From Berberis thunbergii (lineage: Eukaryota; Streptophyta; Magnoliopsida; Ranunculales; Berberidaceae), in assembly GCA_003290165.1 (NCBI GenBank), contig QNQO01002089.1, forward strand, positions 62,001 to 126,000: DNA of 64,000 nucleotides. The letters are read 5' to 3'. This document shows positions 1-11,997 of the stretch, piece after piece (the stretch's first letter is position 1; each line of letters begins with the position of its first letter). The notes beneath the pieces are model-generated. The model searched no databases. It worked only from the letters and a program-made list of their open reading frames with translations, and was not told the origin of the DNA. Both the position numbers and the translations under genes were made by a program.

Positions 1-1
1 C

Positions 2-1990
2 AGTACCACAACCACTTTCAGGCGAGTCAATGGTGGGGTGATCGGATTCCACCACCTCAAGCAAATCTTCAACAGAGCCCTCTATCGGAGCGGCCCCATG
101 CAAATTAGTACTAGTGGAAGCCGCCATTGCAACCTGCACCAGACGGTCATTCAGAGCCTCAACCTGTGCGTCACTAAGGTTTGACCCGTCAGCAACTCCC
201 ACCAACCGCAGATAATATTTCTCGAAGCCAGGAACATTAGTCTTCACCTTAACAGGCCTAGCGGACTTGCGCTCCTCTCTCACCAGAATGGATCGTGCCA
301 AAGATGGACTAGTCCTAACACGAGGCTTCTTTTTCATAAAGGAAACAAGCGTCTCAGATGGATCATCCACATCAAACTGAACGAGAGTCTTGGCCCTAGC
401 AACCTTTTTCCTCTTGGAAGGGGCTCCATCTTCCAGCTTAATACGGGACTCTCGATAGAGAGTGGGGGCAACGTGCCAATTGTCCCACAGCCCACTATGA
501 ATGAAATTAATTGGAAACTCTTATACTATCAACCGACTCCCTTTTTGCCATGAAACATAATGTCTCCATGGTGGTTTGCTTCTCTAAGGTAAGGGGAGCA
601 GTGGGAAACCTTCCTGCAAAATAACACATGTAATGATCACTCAGACCGCTATGAAACACATCAAAGTCACAGGAAATGAGTTGAACTTACGAAGTGGATT
701 GAACTATCGCTCAAGCGAACGACCCTTGCACCTGAAATATTGCGAATCAGCAGGAGCCAGAAAGCAGTACTTCTGCCAGAACTTGAAATCATCTGGTAGG
801 TTAATGAAGCAATTCGGCAACTTCATCTTGCAAACAACATTGCTCTCTAGTCGAGGAGCGGTCAACAACTGAATCACCTACCGGGTAACACTAACGCCGG
901 CCTCCTTAACACTGAGCCAGTGTTCTAAAAATCGGCCTAGCGCTAGAAGGTGGAAAATCACCCAGATTAAAGTCTGGGCGGTTCTGGGCAGTCTGGGCGG
1001 TTCTGGGCAGTCTGGGCTGGTCTAGGCGGCCTTGGCGAGGTCTAGGCGATTTAATTTTTTTTATTTTTTATTTTTATTTTTTAAATTAAATTTTTTTTTA
1101 ATAAGCCTGATTGTGTTCTTATTTTATTTTTCTTTCATCTTTTTTAAAAATAAACTATTTAATTGTTTTTTATTCAGTATATGTCTAAATGTAGCAAATG
1201 ATGATTACTTAATGGAATTCTCAAAGGATCTGCCAGTACCAATTTTACTAATGTAGATTTTATCAAACATGATTGAGGTTATTCATGCAATTTGAAGAGA
1301 AATAAAAGAGTATGTTTGGATATTTGTCCACAAATTCAATTTTATATAAAGTACCCATCATGACCAACTTCAGTCATTTGAGTTTTAATAAATTTTGTTC
1401 ATATTGTTAATTTTTCATGTTTTTAAATTTTGCATATGTATATTGACATTAAATTGGATGTAACTGATAAGGTATTAAGTTTAACTTTTGTAAATTATTA
1501 AAGTTATAATACAAAACCTAAGACCGCCTAGGCACCCGCCTAGGCCCCTAGGCGTTAGGCATCTACTCGCCGCCGGCCCAATGCCTAGCGATTTTTAGAA
1601 CACTGCACTGAGCAGAATCATGAGAATGATCATGTATCCGTTGGGTCTCAACTGAGCCGGAGGAATCCCCAAGAAATCCAAGAACTCCCAAATCACGTCC
1701 AGAACAGGGAAACATACTCTAGTTTGAAACATCTCTCGATGTAAACAGATAGAAACCGGTCGGAGGCAACATTGGCGTCTGGTCACCAGTCAGAAGGTAC
1801 AACAGTAAGTCTTCAGGAACTTTAAACTTTATACGGATTTCAGCGAGACCAAGATCGAACAACAGTCCGTCTTCAAAAAACTCTAGGCCCTTAGCCAGAA
1901 CAACATCATCAAGAAGGTTTTCTCGAGCACTGAAGAAGACAATCAAACCTTTCTGAACAATATCTTCGAAAACAAGTAAAGTAGAAGGGT
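2..1990 (-). pseudogene. Antisense ORF of the gypsy element ('putative gypsy type transposon' protein), interrupted
   Basis: On the minus strand, 1990-1614 encodes a stretch that includes LLDDVVLAKGLEFFEDGL, then after a frameshift VIWEFLDFLGIPPAQLRPNG. The latter resembles the conserved block of the plant family annotated as putative gypsy-type transposon (PF04195), in which a hydrophobic segment precedes P-x-Q-L-x-P-N-G/S. The frame is then cut by the hAT element at 918-1605 and resumes at about 870-640. A further open stretch without stops runs from 520 to the left edge (about 173 codons), lysine/arginine rich at first and acidic later. Shifts, a stop and the insertion make it non-functional here. 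The protein's role is unknown. A related ORF lies on the + strand at 61948-63742 beside the inverted LTR. Confidence 0.55.
918..1605. mobile_element. hAT-type miniature element with 8-bp target duplication
   Basis: The element is 688 bp long. Its terminal inverted repeats begin CAGTGTTCTAAAAATCG on both sides. The flanking octamer CACTGAGC is perfectly duplicated (910-917 and 1606-1613), as expected for hAT transposition. The interior is AT-rich with no transposase, so it is non-autonomous. A related copy in inverse orientation lies near 29449-30033. The short ORF at 1032-1256 is shared only because the repeat is shared. It is inserted in the antisense ORF of a gypsy element, so it is the younger insertion. 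Confidence 0.9.
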
Positions 1991-2181
1991 CAGTCTTAGC
2001 ACTGTGGATGATCTATATAGAGGATAGGTTCCTGCCTCTTTTCCGCCGAACCAACTTACGCTCAATTAATGCAGCATGCGGCTCAAGCAACGATTCAGAC
2101 TCAATCATCATGAGTGTCGCATCCCTTCAAGAAATGACTTAGCGAACAGATGTGACACCATTCTAATTCGGGGAGAGTAGC

Positions 2182-2848
2182 TGATGATACCAAAAAAAAA
2201 TGGTCACACTCCTGAGCCGAATACATATCATGATGATCTCGAGAAACTACGGGCTCAAGCATCGACCCAACACAAATCCAACCCAAGCGATCTAAGCCCG
2301 CTCAACTTCAGTTTGCCAAACGGATCTGGACTCTCACAGCATGCTAGGCCCACACGTCTCACAACCATCCTCAATACCCATAAGCCCTCTTTAGACAAGT
2401 ATCTCGAGGATCAGCTTCGGACGGACAAATACAGTTGCTCTCTACTTCTAACTAGGAAGCAAACACCAGAGTATCTTTCACACAGGAAAACCCCCTTCCA
2501 CAAATTGCTCTTGGATTGGGAACTATCTCCCATGTATCTAGGAATGCAAAGCTAACATGAAACTTCCCTCCTACAACACGACTCTTAATTAGAGAAGGAT
2601 CTCCACGAAGATCTTCTCCCTAAGCTACGCCTACGATGGTCTGGTTGAACTAGGACTCCTTGCACTATAAATAAGACACGAGGTTGGTAAGCTAAGGTAC
2701 GCTACAAAATTCCCTATTACAGCATTACACCTTTCTCAAATCCCTGTCTGACTTTAACATTGGAGTGTCATCTCTATGGCTCACATGCGTTATTTGTGCA
2801 GGTCCGCAAGAACAGGGTCAAAGTAGGGAGCGAAAATCAACTACATCA
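2182..2848 (+). repeat. 3' LTR of gypsy element (667 bp)
   Basis: It starts TGATGATACC and ends ACTACATCA, and it contains a promoter-like TATAAATAAGACA block near 2666. It aligns along its length with the LTRs at 15288-16277 (after removing a MITE), 17883-18451 and 61296-61947 (inverted). The sequence after the CA end is not a primer-binding site, so this is a 3' or solo LTR. Confidence 0.75.
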
Positions 2849-3343
<495 letters not shown>

Positions 3344-3394
3344 AAACACAAAAAAAAACAAAAAAACGAAAACTTGAGCCTTAACATTAATGTC

Positions 3395-3532
3395 CGAATC
3401 TACAGCTAACAATGGCAAATGAAGATTGAGGGAAATAGAAGCATATAGTTATAAAATTAAGATCGAATCTACAGCTAACAATGGCAAATGAAGATTGAGG
3501 GAAATAGAAGCATATAGTTATAAAATTAAGAT
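3395..3532. repeat. Perfect 69-bp tandem duplication
   Basis: The unit starting CGAATCTACAGCTAACAATG occurs at 3395-3463 and again at 3464-3532 with no difference that I can see, so it is very recent. It lies about 0.6 kb upstream of the lipase start, in what could be its promoter region. Confidence 0.95.
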
Positions 3533-4158
3533 CATCCTATCTGCAATGAACAGAATAAAAGATGGAACGAGATCAGGTTTCAGTCACAAATTGCGATGGA
3601 AATTTAGTTATTTCCTTGATCATGCATGTTAATTGATTTTATCTGTTTTTTACTTTGCTATTAGCTGCAGTATGCCCGTATGACGATTATGATGTAGTAG
3701 ATAACAGGAGATTAAACCTCGTAAGTCATTGATTTTTTTAGAATATTAACATGGGCTAATGGATGGAATCGAAGAGTTTTGCTCTGATCAGTCTGTTTAA
3801 ATAGGTAGGTATTAGCAACAAGAAGGTTCTGTGGAGCTCCTTTGGATGAAAAGATGGACTTGGTAATATGTCATAGTGTCCAAAACATCTACTTCAATGG
3901 AATGAAAAATTATTTGACTATCCTTAAATATAGGGCTAGTACAATTAAAAAAACTCAATGTCTAGGTTGTTTAATATTCTTATTATCGTCTAGGTTGTTT
4001 AATATACTTTCATTTGGTTTCATGTAGAATTTTTAAATAGAATAAGTCTCCAGATATGGTAATATGCTTGAAATTGTCATTTACCGATTTTCTCCATGTT
4101 AAATATATAGGAGGTATGTCGAGGTTACTGCAGAATAGAATGAAATAACTAGCAAGAC

Positions 4159-6215
4159 ATGGCCAACACACTAGTACGTGCCTTTCTAGTGTCTTTCCTG
4201 TGGGTTGGCTCTTGGAGCAAGAACCAAAATCTTCTCGAACAATGGTCTCCAGGTTGCGTCTACGGCCCCATCTGCTGCTGATAATGGCCTTTGTAAAATG
4301 AGAGTGGAGATATATGGATATGCCTGTGAAGAGCATAAAGTACTGTTCTACAACCTTCTTATATCATGTTATTTTCTTAAAATAATTAGAGGGCTTACTG
4401 TCATTACTTGGTTTTAGGTTACGACACAAGATGGCTACATTCTGGGCGTGCAGAGAATTCCCCTGGGGCGGTCAGGTGTGTCAACAGGGGACAGGCCCCC
4501 AGTTTTGCTACAACATGGAGTGCTCATGGTAAGTGTGGATTACCATTTGGCTGTCATGTTGTCTTTAGAAAACGTAGGACTAACTGTTTTCTGAGGCTAG
4601 TTAGGTTTGTCAGAATCTATCCTATTTTTCATTTTTGGCTGATAAAAGACAATATCTTCCATTGGTTGACAGGATGGAATGACGTGGGTGCTGAATGATC
4701 CTGATGAATCTTTAGCATACATGTTGGCAGATCATGGTTTTGATGTGTGGATTACTAATACCCACGGAACTAGATACAGTCGTGAACACACTACACTTAG
4801 TGTAGATGATGCGGTTTTCTTCTTCACTGTGACAACTCAACCTTTTTTTTTTTTATGAAGCTTCTGTTAATTGTTGGACTGATTAATTTTTAACTTCGTA
4901 GCCTTACTGGGATTGGTCATGGGATGAATTGGTGTCCTTTGAACTTCCTGCTGTTTTCCGATATGTGCACAATCAAACTGGCAAGAAGCTTCATTATGTT
5001 GCACATTCCCTGGTAAAAATCTAGACATGCTATCTTGTAGTTTTGGGTACCTTTCAGTCGAACATGTAACTTTTGATGCTAACAAGATCTAGTATGTAAT
5101 TTTAGGGAACTTTGATTGCTTTGGCTTCCTTCTCCCAAGAGAAACTGCTAGACGCGATACAGTCAGCTGCTTTACAGAGCCCAGTTGCCTATCTAAGTCA
5201 ATTATCATCACCAATTGCCCGCTATGCAGCAGAAGATTTCCTCGCTCAAGTAAAAAAATTATTTCAATCTGTTCTAATTTTTCTTTTTCAAACATTTATA
5301 AGAAGTTCATCTGAGCATGGAACTTATTGTGTCTTGTATCAAAGGAAGACTACTGGTTGGACCTCGACGAGTTTTATCCCAAAGGGTGAGAACATTTTCC
5401 TGCTTCTTGGTTATCAAGCATGGGCTGTACTTTATAATCTAACTTAATTACTTCACTTGGATAAAGAATTATTGTGATGTAATTCTCTTATGAAACAGGC
5501 TACCTGTGCTCAAACTCCTGAGAGTTCTCTGCAAGAAACCAGATGTTGACTGCTTTGATTTGATGACTACTTTCATGGGTAAAATCCTTGAACCTTACTA
5601 CATCGCTCATACCTGTTCTGTGGAGAAGAAATTGCTCTTCCTCGAACTGATTCTCAATTTGTTATTGCTTCTGAAGGCGAAAACTGTTGCCTCAACCATA
5701 CAAATATTCCAGTTTTCCTTGAGAATGAACCTCAGTCCACTTCAACTAAGAACATGGTTCACCTGGCTCAGAGTAAGTTAATCTTAGTCTATGGAGTCCA
5801 GAAGTTGTGATTTCTAAACCATATTAAAGCTAAGACCCTGAATATGATAAAGAAGCTGATGGTTTCTTGTGTTTTTGTATTGCTGGATATAGTGATTGGC
5901 AAAGGCACCATAACAATGTACAACTACGAGAATGATGACATCAACGTGGAGCATTATGGGCAAATGCAGCCTCCTGTCTACAACATGTCGCACATTCCTA
6001 ACGACTTCCCTCTCTATGTCACCTATGGAGGTCAGGATGCCCTTGCCGATCCCGATGATGTGAAGATCTTACTGAATGACCTCAGAGACCATGACAAAGA
6101 TAAGCTAGTAGTTCATTATGAAGAGCTCTATGCTCATGCGGATTTCATCATGGGAATGAATGCTAACCAAGTGATTTATAATCCTCTTATCAAATTCTTC
6201 CGGAAAAATCAATAA
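4159..6215 (+). CDS. Triacylglycerol lipase 2-like (acid-lipase family), possible frameshift in exon 1
   Basis: Nine exons: 4159-4339, 4418-4528, 4673-4813, 4902-5012, 5106-5249, 5345-5385, 5499-5578, 5677-5772 and 5893-6215, all with GT-AG borders and consistent phases. From 4205 the protein has 393 residues, matching plant lysosomal-acid-lipase-type enzymes (about 400, e.g. the aphid-induced MPL1 type), which hydrolyse acylglycerols. The order seen is the N-terminal acid-lipase segment (DGYILGVQRIP, LLQHGVLMDGMTW), the nucleophile elbow AHSLG (Ser codon 5007-5009), the Asp in YGGQDALAD and the His in YAHADFIMG. The elbow has Ala where most relatives have Gly. The only good ATG (4159, MANTLVRAFLVSFLWVG, a signal peptide) is one frame away from the mature sequence (ALGARTKIFSNNG from about 4208), and that frame has a TAG at 4187. 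Either a small indel has damaged the gene or there is an assembly error. Everything downstream is intact. Confidence 0.85.
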
Positions 6216-6218
6216 GAT

Positions 6219-6356
6219 TAGAAGCTCATCTAAGATAGTTTATTGTTGGATTGTTATTTTTAGGAAGATCATCTACGATAGTTGATTGTTGGATTGTTGT
6301 TTTTAGGGATCAGAAGATCATCTAAAATAGTTAGATTGATGGGTTGTTATTTTTAT
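6219..6356 (+). repeat. Three imperfect tandem repeats in the lipase 3' UTR
   Basis: Immediately after the stop codon, a unit of about 45-55 bp built on AGATCATCTA...TAGTT...TTGTTGGATTGTT...TTTTTA recurs three times with indels. It is downstream of the coding sequence and probably transcribed. Confidence 0.75.
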
Positions 6357-7526
6357 CAAATTTCATTTTGTTTCGGTCAATTGTACTTTATCCCGAGTTA
6401 TAATATTATTGGAGAGAATTTTTATCGAAGAAAATTGTGCATTTGGATTCATCATTAGGATGCATTTTATGCTGCAGAAAAAAAATTGAACCATACAATG
6501 CTGATTTCCAATGGGGCTAAATGATCTGCTGCGCAGTTGGTCTCTCTTAGACATCGGAGAACATCACTCATCTAAGTATTACATGAGAAAACATTCTTAA
6601 CTGGAAGTTCTGAAATAGAACTGTCAGATCACTTAGATGCGGAGATTAGGCCTGTGACTGAAGTGTTTCTGAACTATAATGTAAACAGCCAGAACTATAT
6701 CATTTAGATCAGCATCCTTGCATCTGTCTGACGATTTCTTGAAGATTTCATCACAGCTGACAGCTCGACATGGAGAAGTTGGAACCGATGGGTGGTTGCT
6801 CCTCCTAAGGAAAGTAACAATCTTCATCAGCTTCCCACCAAACTTGATAAACTTCCCCATCTTCGCAGGTTTCTCTCGTGTGTTTCCCATGGTTACCAGG
6901 AGTAGTTTCAATCAGGTGGTGTTATTAGAATTGCCATTTGTTGATGATTTATATAACACATATATAAAGAAGTGTTGGGTGGATCACATGAACTATGTAA
7001 CAGGTAAGGGAGGCTATTATCTTGTACTTTGGCTTTATATGCATTGAAAGTTTGAAACTTTAGATCAGTTGCAGAATTGCTTAAAGGAATAGAAGACTGA
7101 TAGCTTGGTTGGGTAGTTTTGGTATCATTCATGGAGGTAGGTCAGCTTCTTGTCCATACTATGTAAGATTAATTATATATATTTATATATAACACAATTC
7201 AATGTATATACATACTATGTCAAATAGAAATCAAAAACACTTAACAACAATATATATGAGAACAACAATTTAATTTGCAGAATGAAAAGAGTATTAATTG
7301 AATTTTGAAATACTAACAGTTATTTGCTCCTTGAGTCATTTGATCTTCTCCTAGATGCACCCCTTAGATCTCTAGTTGCTTGATGGGACGATATGAATAA
7401 AGAATTTTGGTGTCTAGCAGGGATTAATGTTTGTAACTTAACCCTTTATATATAGATTAGAACAGTTACTGTCAGTTTCCTTCCATCAAGAAAATCATGA
7501 CATCTGTATTCCTTATCTATATGAGA
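6357..7526. other. Intergenic, no recognised gene
   Basis: The sequence is AT-rich. A 92-codon minus-strand frame (6911-6633) is cysteine/basic rich but matches nothing I recognise. A TA-rich stretch lies at 7172-7195. I see no splice structure or domain. Confidence 0.4.
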
Positions 7527-7699
7527 TTAGATTTCAGTAGCTGCATAACTTGAATTTGAATTCAAAATAGACTGCAGTATGTGGCTTTGTAATCGATTAA
7601 AATGCTCACACACTTCACACGTCTTTTCTGGAAACTTTAGTAAATCATATATACCAGCTATGTTATTAGGTATGTTCTTTAGTTCTAATATTGCTTACA
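7527..7699. repeat. Dispersed repeat, copy 1 (second copy at 14408)
   Basis: About 173 bp starting TTAGATTTCAGTA is repeated at 14408-14582 in the same orientation with only a few substitutions and a 2-bp indel. At 14408 it abuts the broken end of the copia element. Its origin is unknown. Confidence 0.85.
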
Positions 7700-7729
7700 A
7701 TCTCCCACTGAACCAAAGCTACATACTTA

Positions 7730-8059
7730 GGGTGTGTTTGGTTGCATGGAATCTTATGCCATGGGAATTCATGAGGGGACCACTACATTTTAGGCTAAAT
7801 TGATATATTACTCCACATCCACCATTTGGTTTTGTGATCAATGGTGAGAATGAAAGTTCCATGAACATGGGAATCATATGCTTTGGGGGGGCCAAGGAGT
7901 GGGATTCCCATGTTTATGGGATTTCCATTCCCACCATTAATCACAAAATCAAATGGTGGTCAAATGGTAAATGTGGAGTGATATATCAATTTAGCCTAAA
8001 ATGTAGTGGTCCCCTCATGAATTCCCATGGCATAGGATTCCATGCAACCAAACACACCC
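7730..8059. mobile_element. Tourist-like (PIF/Harbinger) foldback MITE
   Basis: The element is 330 bp and nearly a full palindrome. It starts GGGTGTGTTTGGTTGCATGG and ends with the inverse, with arms exceeding 100 bp around a short loop. The flanking TTA (7727-7729 and 8060-8062) is the 3-bp duplication expected for PIF/Harbinger (TWA). Two ORFs across it are palindrome artefacts. Confidence 0.92.
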
Positions 8060-8452
8060 TTAATGTAATGATAAACATGAACTACTATCTGTAGTGCGCA
8101 CAAGTATCCAAACAACATAATCTACTTTTAAAAATTCTGTCAAATTTATTTAAGCTATACTGAATCATAAAAGACATGATGAGTTAATGAACATCACTAT
8201 TCAATGATCACAAGTACAGAAAATAAAATTGCATGAATTACCTCAAATGCAGTAAGATTATTTATATGTGTTCTCCATACCTTTAATCGACTTGGTTGCA
8301 ACATATGTTGATCCTAATGTATTCTGCAGAATTATAGTTTGCATAATTACTGTTCATACAGTAATCACATGTATATATATTCATAATGATCTTGTGCAGA
8401 TAAATATTTCACAGATTTTATATTTCACTCTCAGCTATACAGAGCATGAAAT
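8060..8452. other. AT-rich spacer between MITE and CACTA element
   Basis: No coding potential or repeat boundary recognised. Confidence 0.5.
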
Positions 8453-10087
8453 CACTACAACAAAAATGATCTTTTATAGCATTTGAGAATAGTGTTTTTT
8501 ACACAAATGCTATAAAATCCAACTTTTAGTGTCATTATAATCTCAAAACGCTATAAAGATTTAAGTGGGAGATTAAAAATGCGAGCGCCAAATATTTCAG
8601 ATCCTTCTCTCCAACTTAAAACCTACAAAGAAGAAGAGAGAAACACAGCCCCATGATTCTCCTCCCTCCCTCGCTCTGCCATTCACCTCCCTCCCTGCTC
8701 TCGCTCTCGCCACTCTCGCTGCTCTGTCGATCACTTCCGCCTCTCTCTCAATCTGATTCATCTAACATGGGGTGGATGAGAAAGTTGGGGAGAATGGGGT
8801 AGTGAAGGTTTTGGTTTCTTTTCTTTTTGAATGATCAAATAAGGCCAACAAGAGCATAATTTCCTCTTCAATCCATCTCATTCAGAGAGAAACGACGAAA
8901 TCAGGGGCGGAGAAGAAGCGAGTCCGTCGGAAAAAAAATTTCCCCTTTTTCTAGGAGTGAAATTTTGAGGTAACTCAAAATCCGAGATCTTTCACAGTTA
9001 TAAGTTGGTATGTATATTTTCATTTGTTTGTCACTTTGAGAATTCTTTGCACTTTCCTAAGATCATGCGAGTCTTTGTATAACTCATATCTATTATTTGC
9101 AGCTGTCGGCCCTAATTTGTAATGAAATAACTCTAGTTGTGTCTCCTCTTGTTTCACTCATTCAAGACCAAATCATGCACTTGTTGCTGGTAATGCCTGA
9201 TATAATTATTTCTTTGGATGATTTAGTTGTTTTGTCCAATTTTGTCATTCACTGTTAAGGTTTTCATTTGATTTTGCAATTTATGCAAACATCCCAACTG
9301 CTTACTTGAGTGCTAATATGGAATGGAGCGAACAGCAGGACATCTTTAGATAACTGGCTTTTGTTCAACATTTTTCGTTTCCATAATGTTAGACCCCTTT
9401 GAACTTGATACCATTTTCCCAAGTTATATTGTCATACTTGATCCTTAAAGACATGGTTGGCTGAGTTGCTTTTATTACAAGGATATGACTCATATTGTTG
9501 TACTTGCAGATGCAGACCGCAGCCAGGAGTCCTGGCTGGCGCAAACCTCTCAGACTCTTTTTCGGTTGATGTATTTTGAAATTGAGTACATTTATTGTAA
9601 TTCTTTAATGAATATGTGGTACTGAACTATGTTTTGTTGTTCAGATTGGGCAAGGTACTTATAGCAATGTATACAAAGCTAGGGATATTACTGAACGATG
9701 AATTTTGAATATGTGGTATCCGTATGTATACCATTATCTATTTATATATTTCGTTTGGTTCTTTTTGTTTTATTACTAAACCATGAATTTTCTACTTTCA
9801 GGAATGAGTGTTGCTTACGAGTAAACAAGAGTTTATTACTAGCAGAGGTAAAACTGTTCCTCGTGATCTTCTTTCTCAGTCCGACTTATGAACTCTTAAC
9901 TGATACTTCCAAGCTACCACTTGATAGGTTCTAGGATCTGAAATATTTGGTGGTCTCGCGTTTTTAATCTCCCGCTTAAATCTTTATAGCGTTTTTGAGA
10001 TTATAATGATACTAAAAGTTGGCTTTTATAGCATTTGTGTAAAAACACTATTCTCAAATGCTATAAAAGATCATTTTTGTTGTAGTG
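8453..10087. mobile_element. Non-autonomous CACTA element (1.6 kb) with captured sequence
   Basis: The terminal inverted repeat CACTACAACAAAAATGATC starts at 8453 and its inverse ends at 10087. Inversion of the subterminal sequence continues for well over 100 bp (TTTATAGCATTTG..., AATCTCAAAACGCTATAAAG). The flanking trinucleotides are AAT and ATT, one mismatch from a perfect target duplication. There is no transposase. The interior carries a protein kinase fragment at 9645-9698 and an intron-like stretch (about 9707-9806) shared with 10995-11085, so it has picked up host sequence. Confidence 0.9.
9645..9698 (+). pseudogene. Captured CDK-like protein kinase fragment (P-loop)
   Basis: Translates to IGQGTYSNVYKARDITER followed by a stop. 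The GxGTYSNVYKARD signature is the glycine-rich loop of plant CDK-like/CRK-type kinases (the family with KIGQGTYSNVYKARD). It lies inside the CACTA element and no other kinase motif follows, so it is a captured exon piece. Confidence 0.8.
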
Positions 10088-10179
10088 ATTGTTTGTGCCA
10101 GATTAGCATGAATTCATTTATGCCTTTTGCATTCTTTAACTTATTTATTTTCTTGCAACTGTCCAAGGTGTACTTGCAG

Positions 10180-11256
<1,077 letters not shown>

Positions 11257-11430
11257 TAAGTGGCTCCCACACAACATGCTCTGCTTAATTATCCTCAAGC
11301 TGCATGTACCTTGAAATTGTGATAGTCTACTTCCTTACTTGATTATTTGAGTAAATTTTGACACACCCAAAGATAACCCTCTTATCGGTAAGATAGATCA
11401 TGCTTTTTTAACCTGTATGTTGCGCCTTAT

Positions 11431-11933
11431 TGTGGAAGCGGGTAGACACCAACAACTGCACATAAGTATCACAATGATTCAATCAATTAAATAGAGCAAT
11501 TAGCAATGAAAGTATTTAGAGAAAACCAAGAACATACCACAAGAGACACAAGGTTTACGTGGTTCGGCGAATTGCATATGTCCACGGTGAGGTGATTCAA
11601 CTATATTCAAGAACAAGGTACAAGAAGATGACAATTCTCACACAATCTCTCAACAAGAGATGAAACAATTCCAGCAATTATCTTTCTCTATTCCCTGTGT
11701 TTCACAGTTTTTCTACGTGCAATAATAAAAACAACTACAGTTCCTAATATATATAGGAACAACAGTTTCCTGTTTCACAACAATTTCCTGTTTCCTGTTC
11801 AAAAAACAGTTTCCTGTTTCAAAAAACAGTTTCCTGTTTCACAAAACAGTTTCAAGAAGTCCAAACAGTTTCCTGTTTCAAACAGGAGTCCAAATAGTTT
11901 CCTGAACAAGGCAAAATAATAAACTGATCAACA
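11431..11933 (-). repeat. 3' LTR of copia element
   Basis: On the minus strand it runs TGTTGATCAG ... GCTTCCACA, about 503 bp. The first 180 bp (11750-11910 on +) is an array of about eight variants of CAGTTTCCTGTTTC that can pair with each other. A TATATATA block lies near 11746. Confidence 0.85.
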
Positions 11934-11997
11934 CTCCACCATAGCTTTGTCACCTCACGAAACCGCCCTGATGGGCAACGCCCCAAAGGGCCCTCAA

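Larger units (their letters stand above)
1..2848 (+). mobile_element. 3' part of a Ty3/gypsy LTR retrotransposon (Tat/Retand-like), entering from the left edge
   Basis: The right end is an LTR (2182-2848) whose sequence recurs at 15288-16277, 17883-18451, and inverted at 61296-61947. No primer-binding site follows this LTR, so it is the 3' LTR of a + strand element. The interior holds a long reading frame on the opposite strand. An antisense ORF between pol and the 3' LTR is a known trait of Tat-lineage (Ogre/Retand) elements, which is why I place it there. pol is not in the window. The lineage is inference; the LTR relationship is seen directly. Confidence 0.7.

Noticed and set aside
1032..1256. 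Phe-rich small ORF shared with 29782-30045
   Set aside because: Shared because both lie in copies of one hAT miniature element, not because of protein conservation.
7579..8094. Two ORFs sharing similar peptides
   Set aside because: They lie across the arms of the palindromic MITE.
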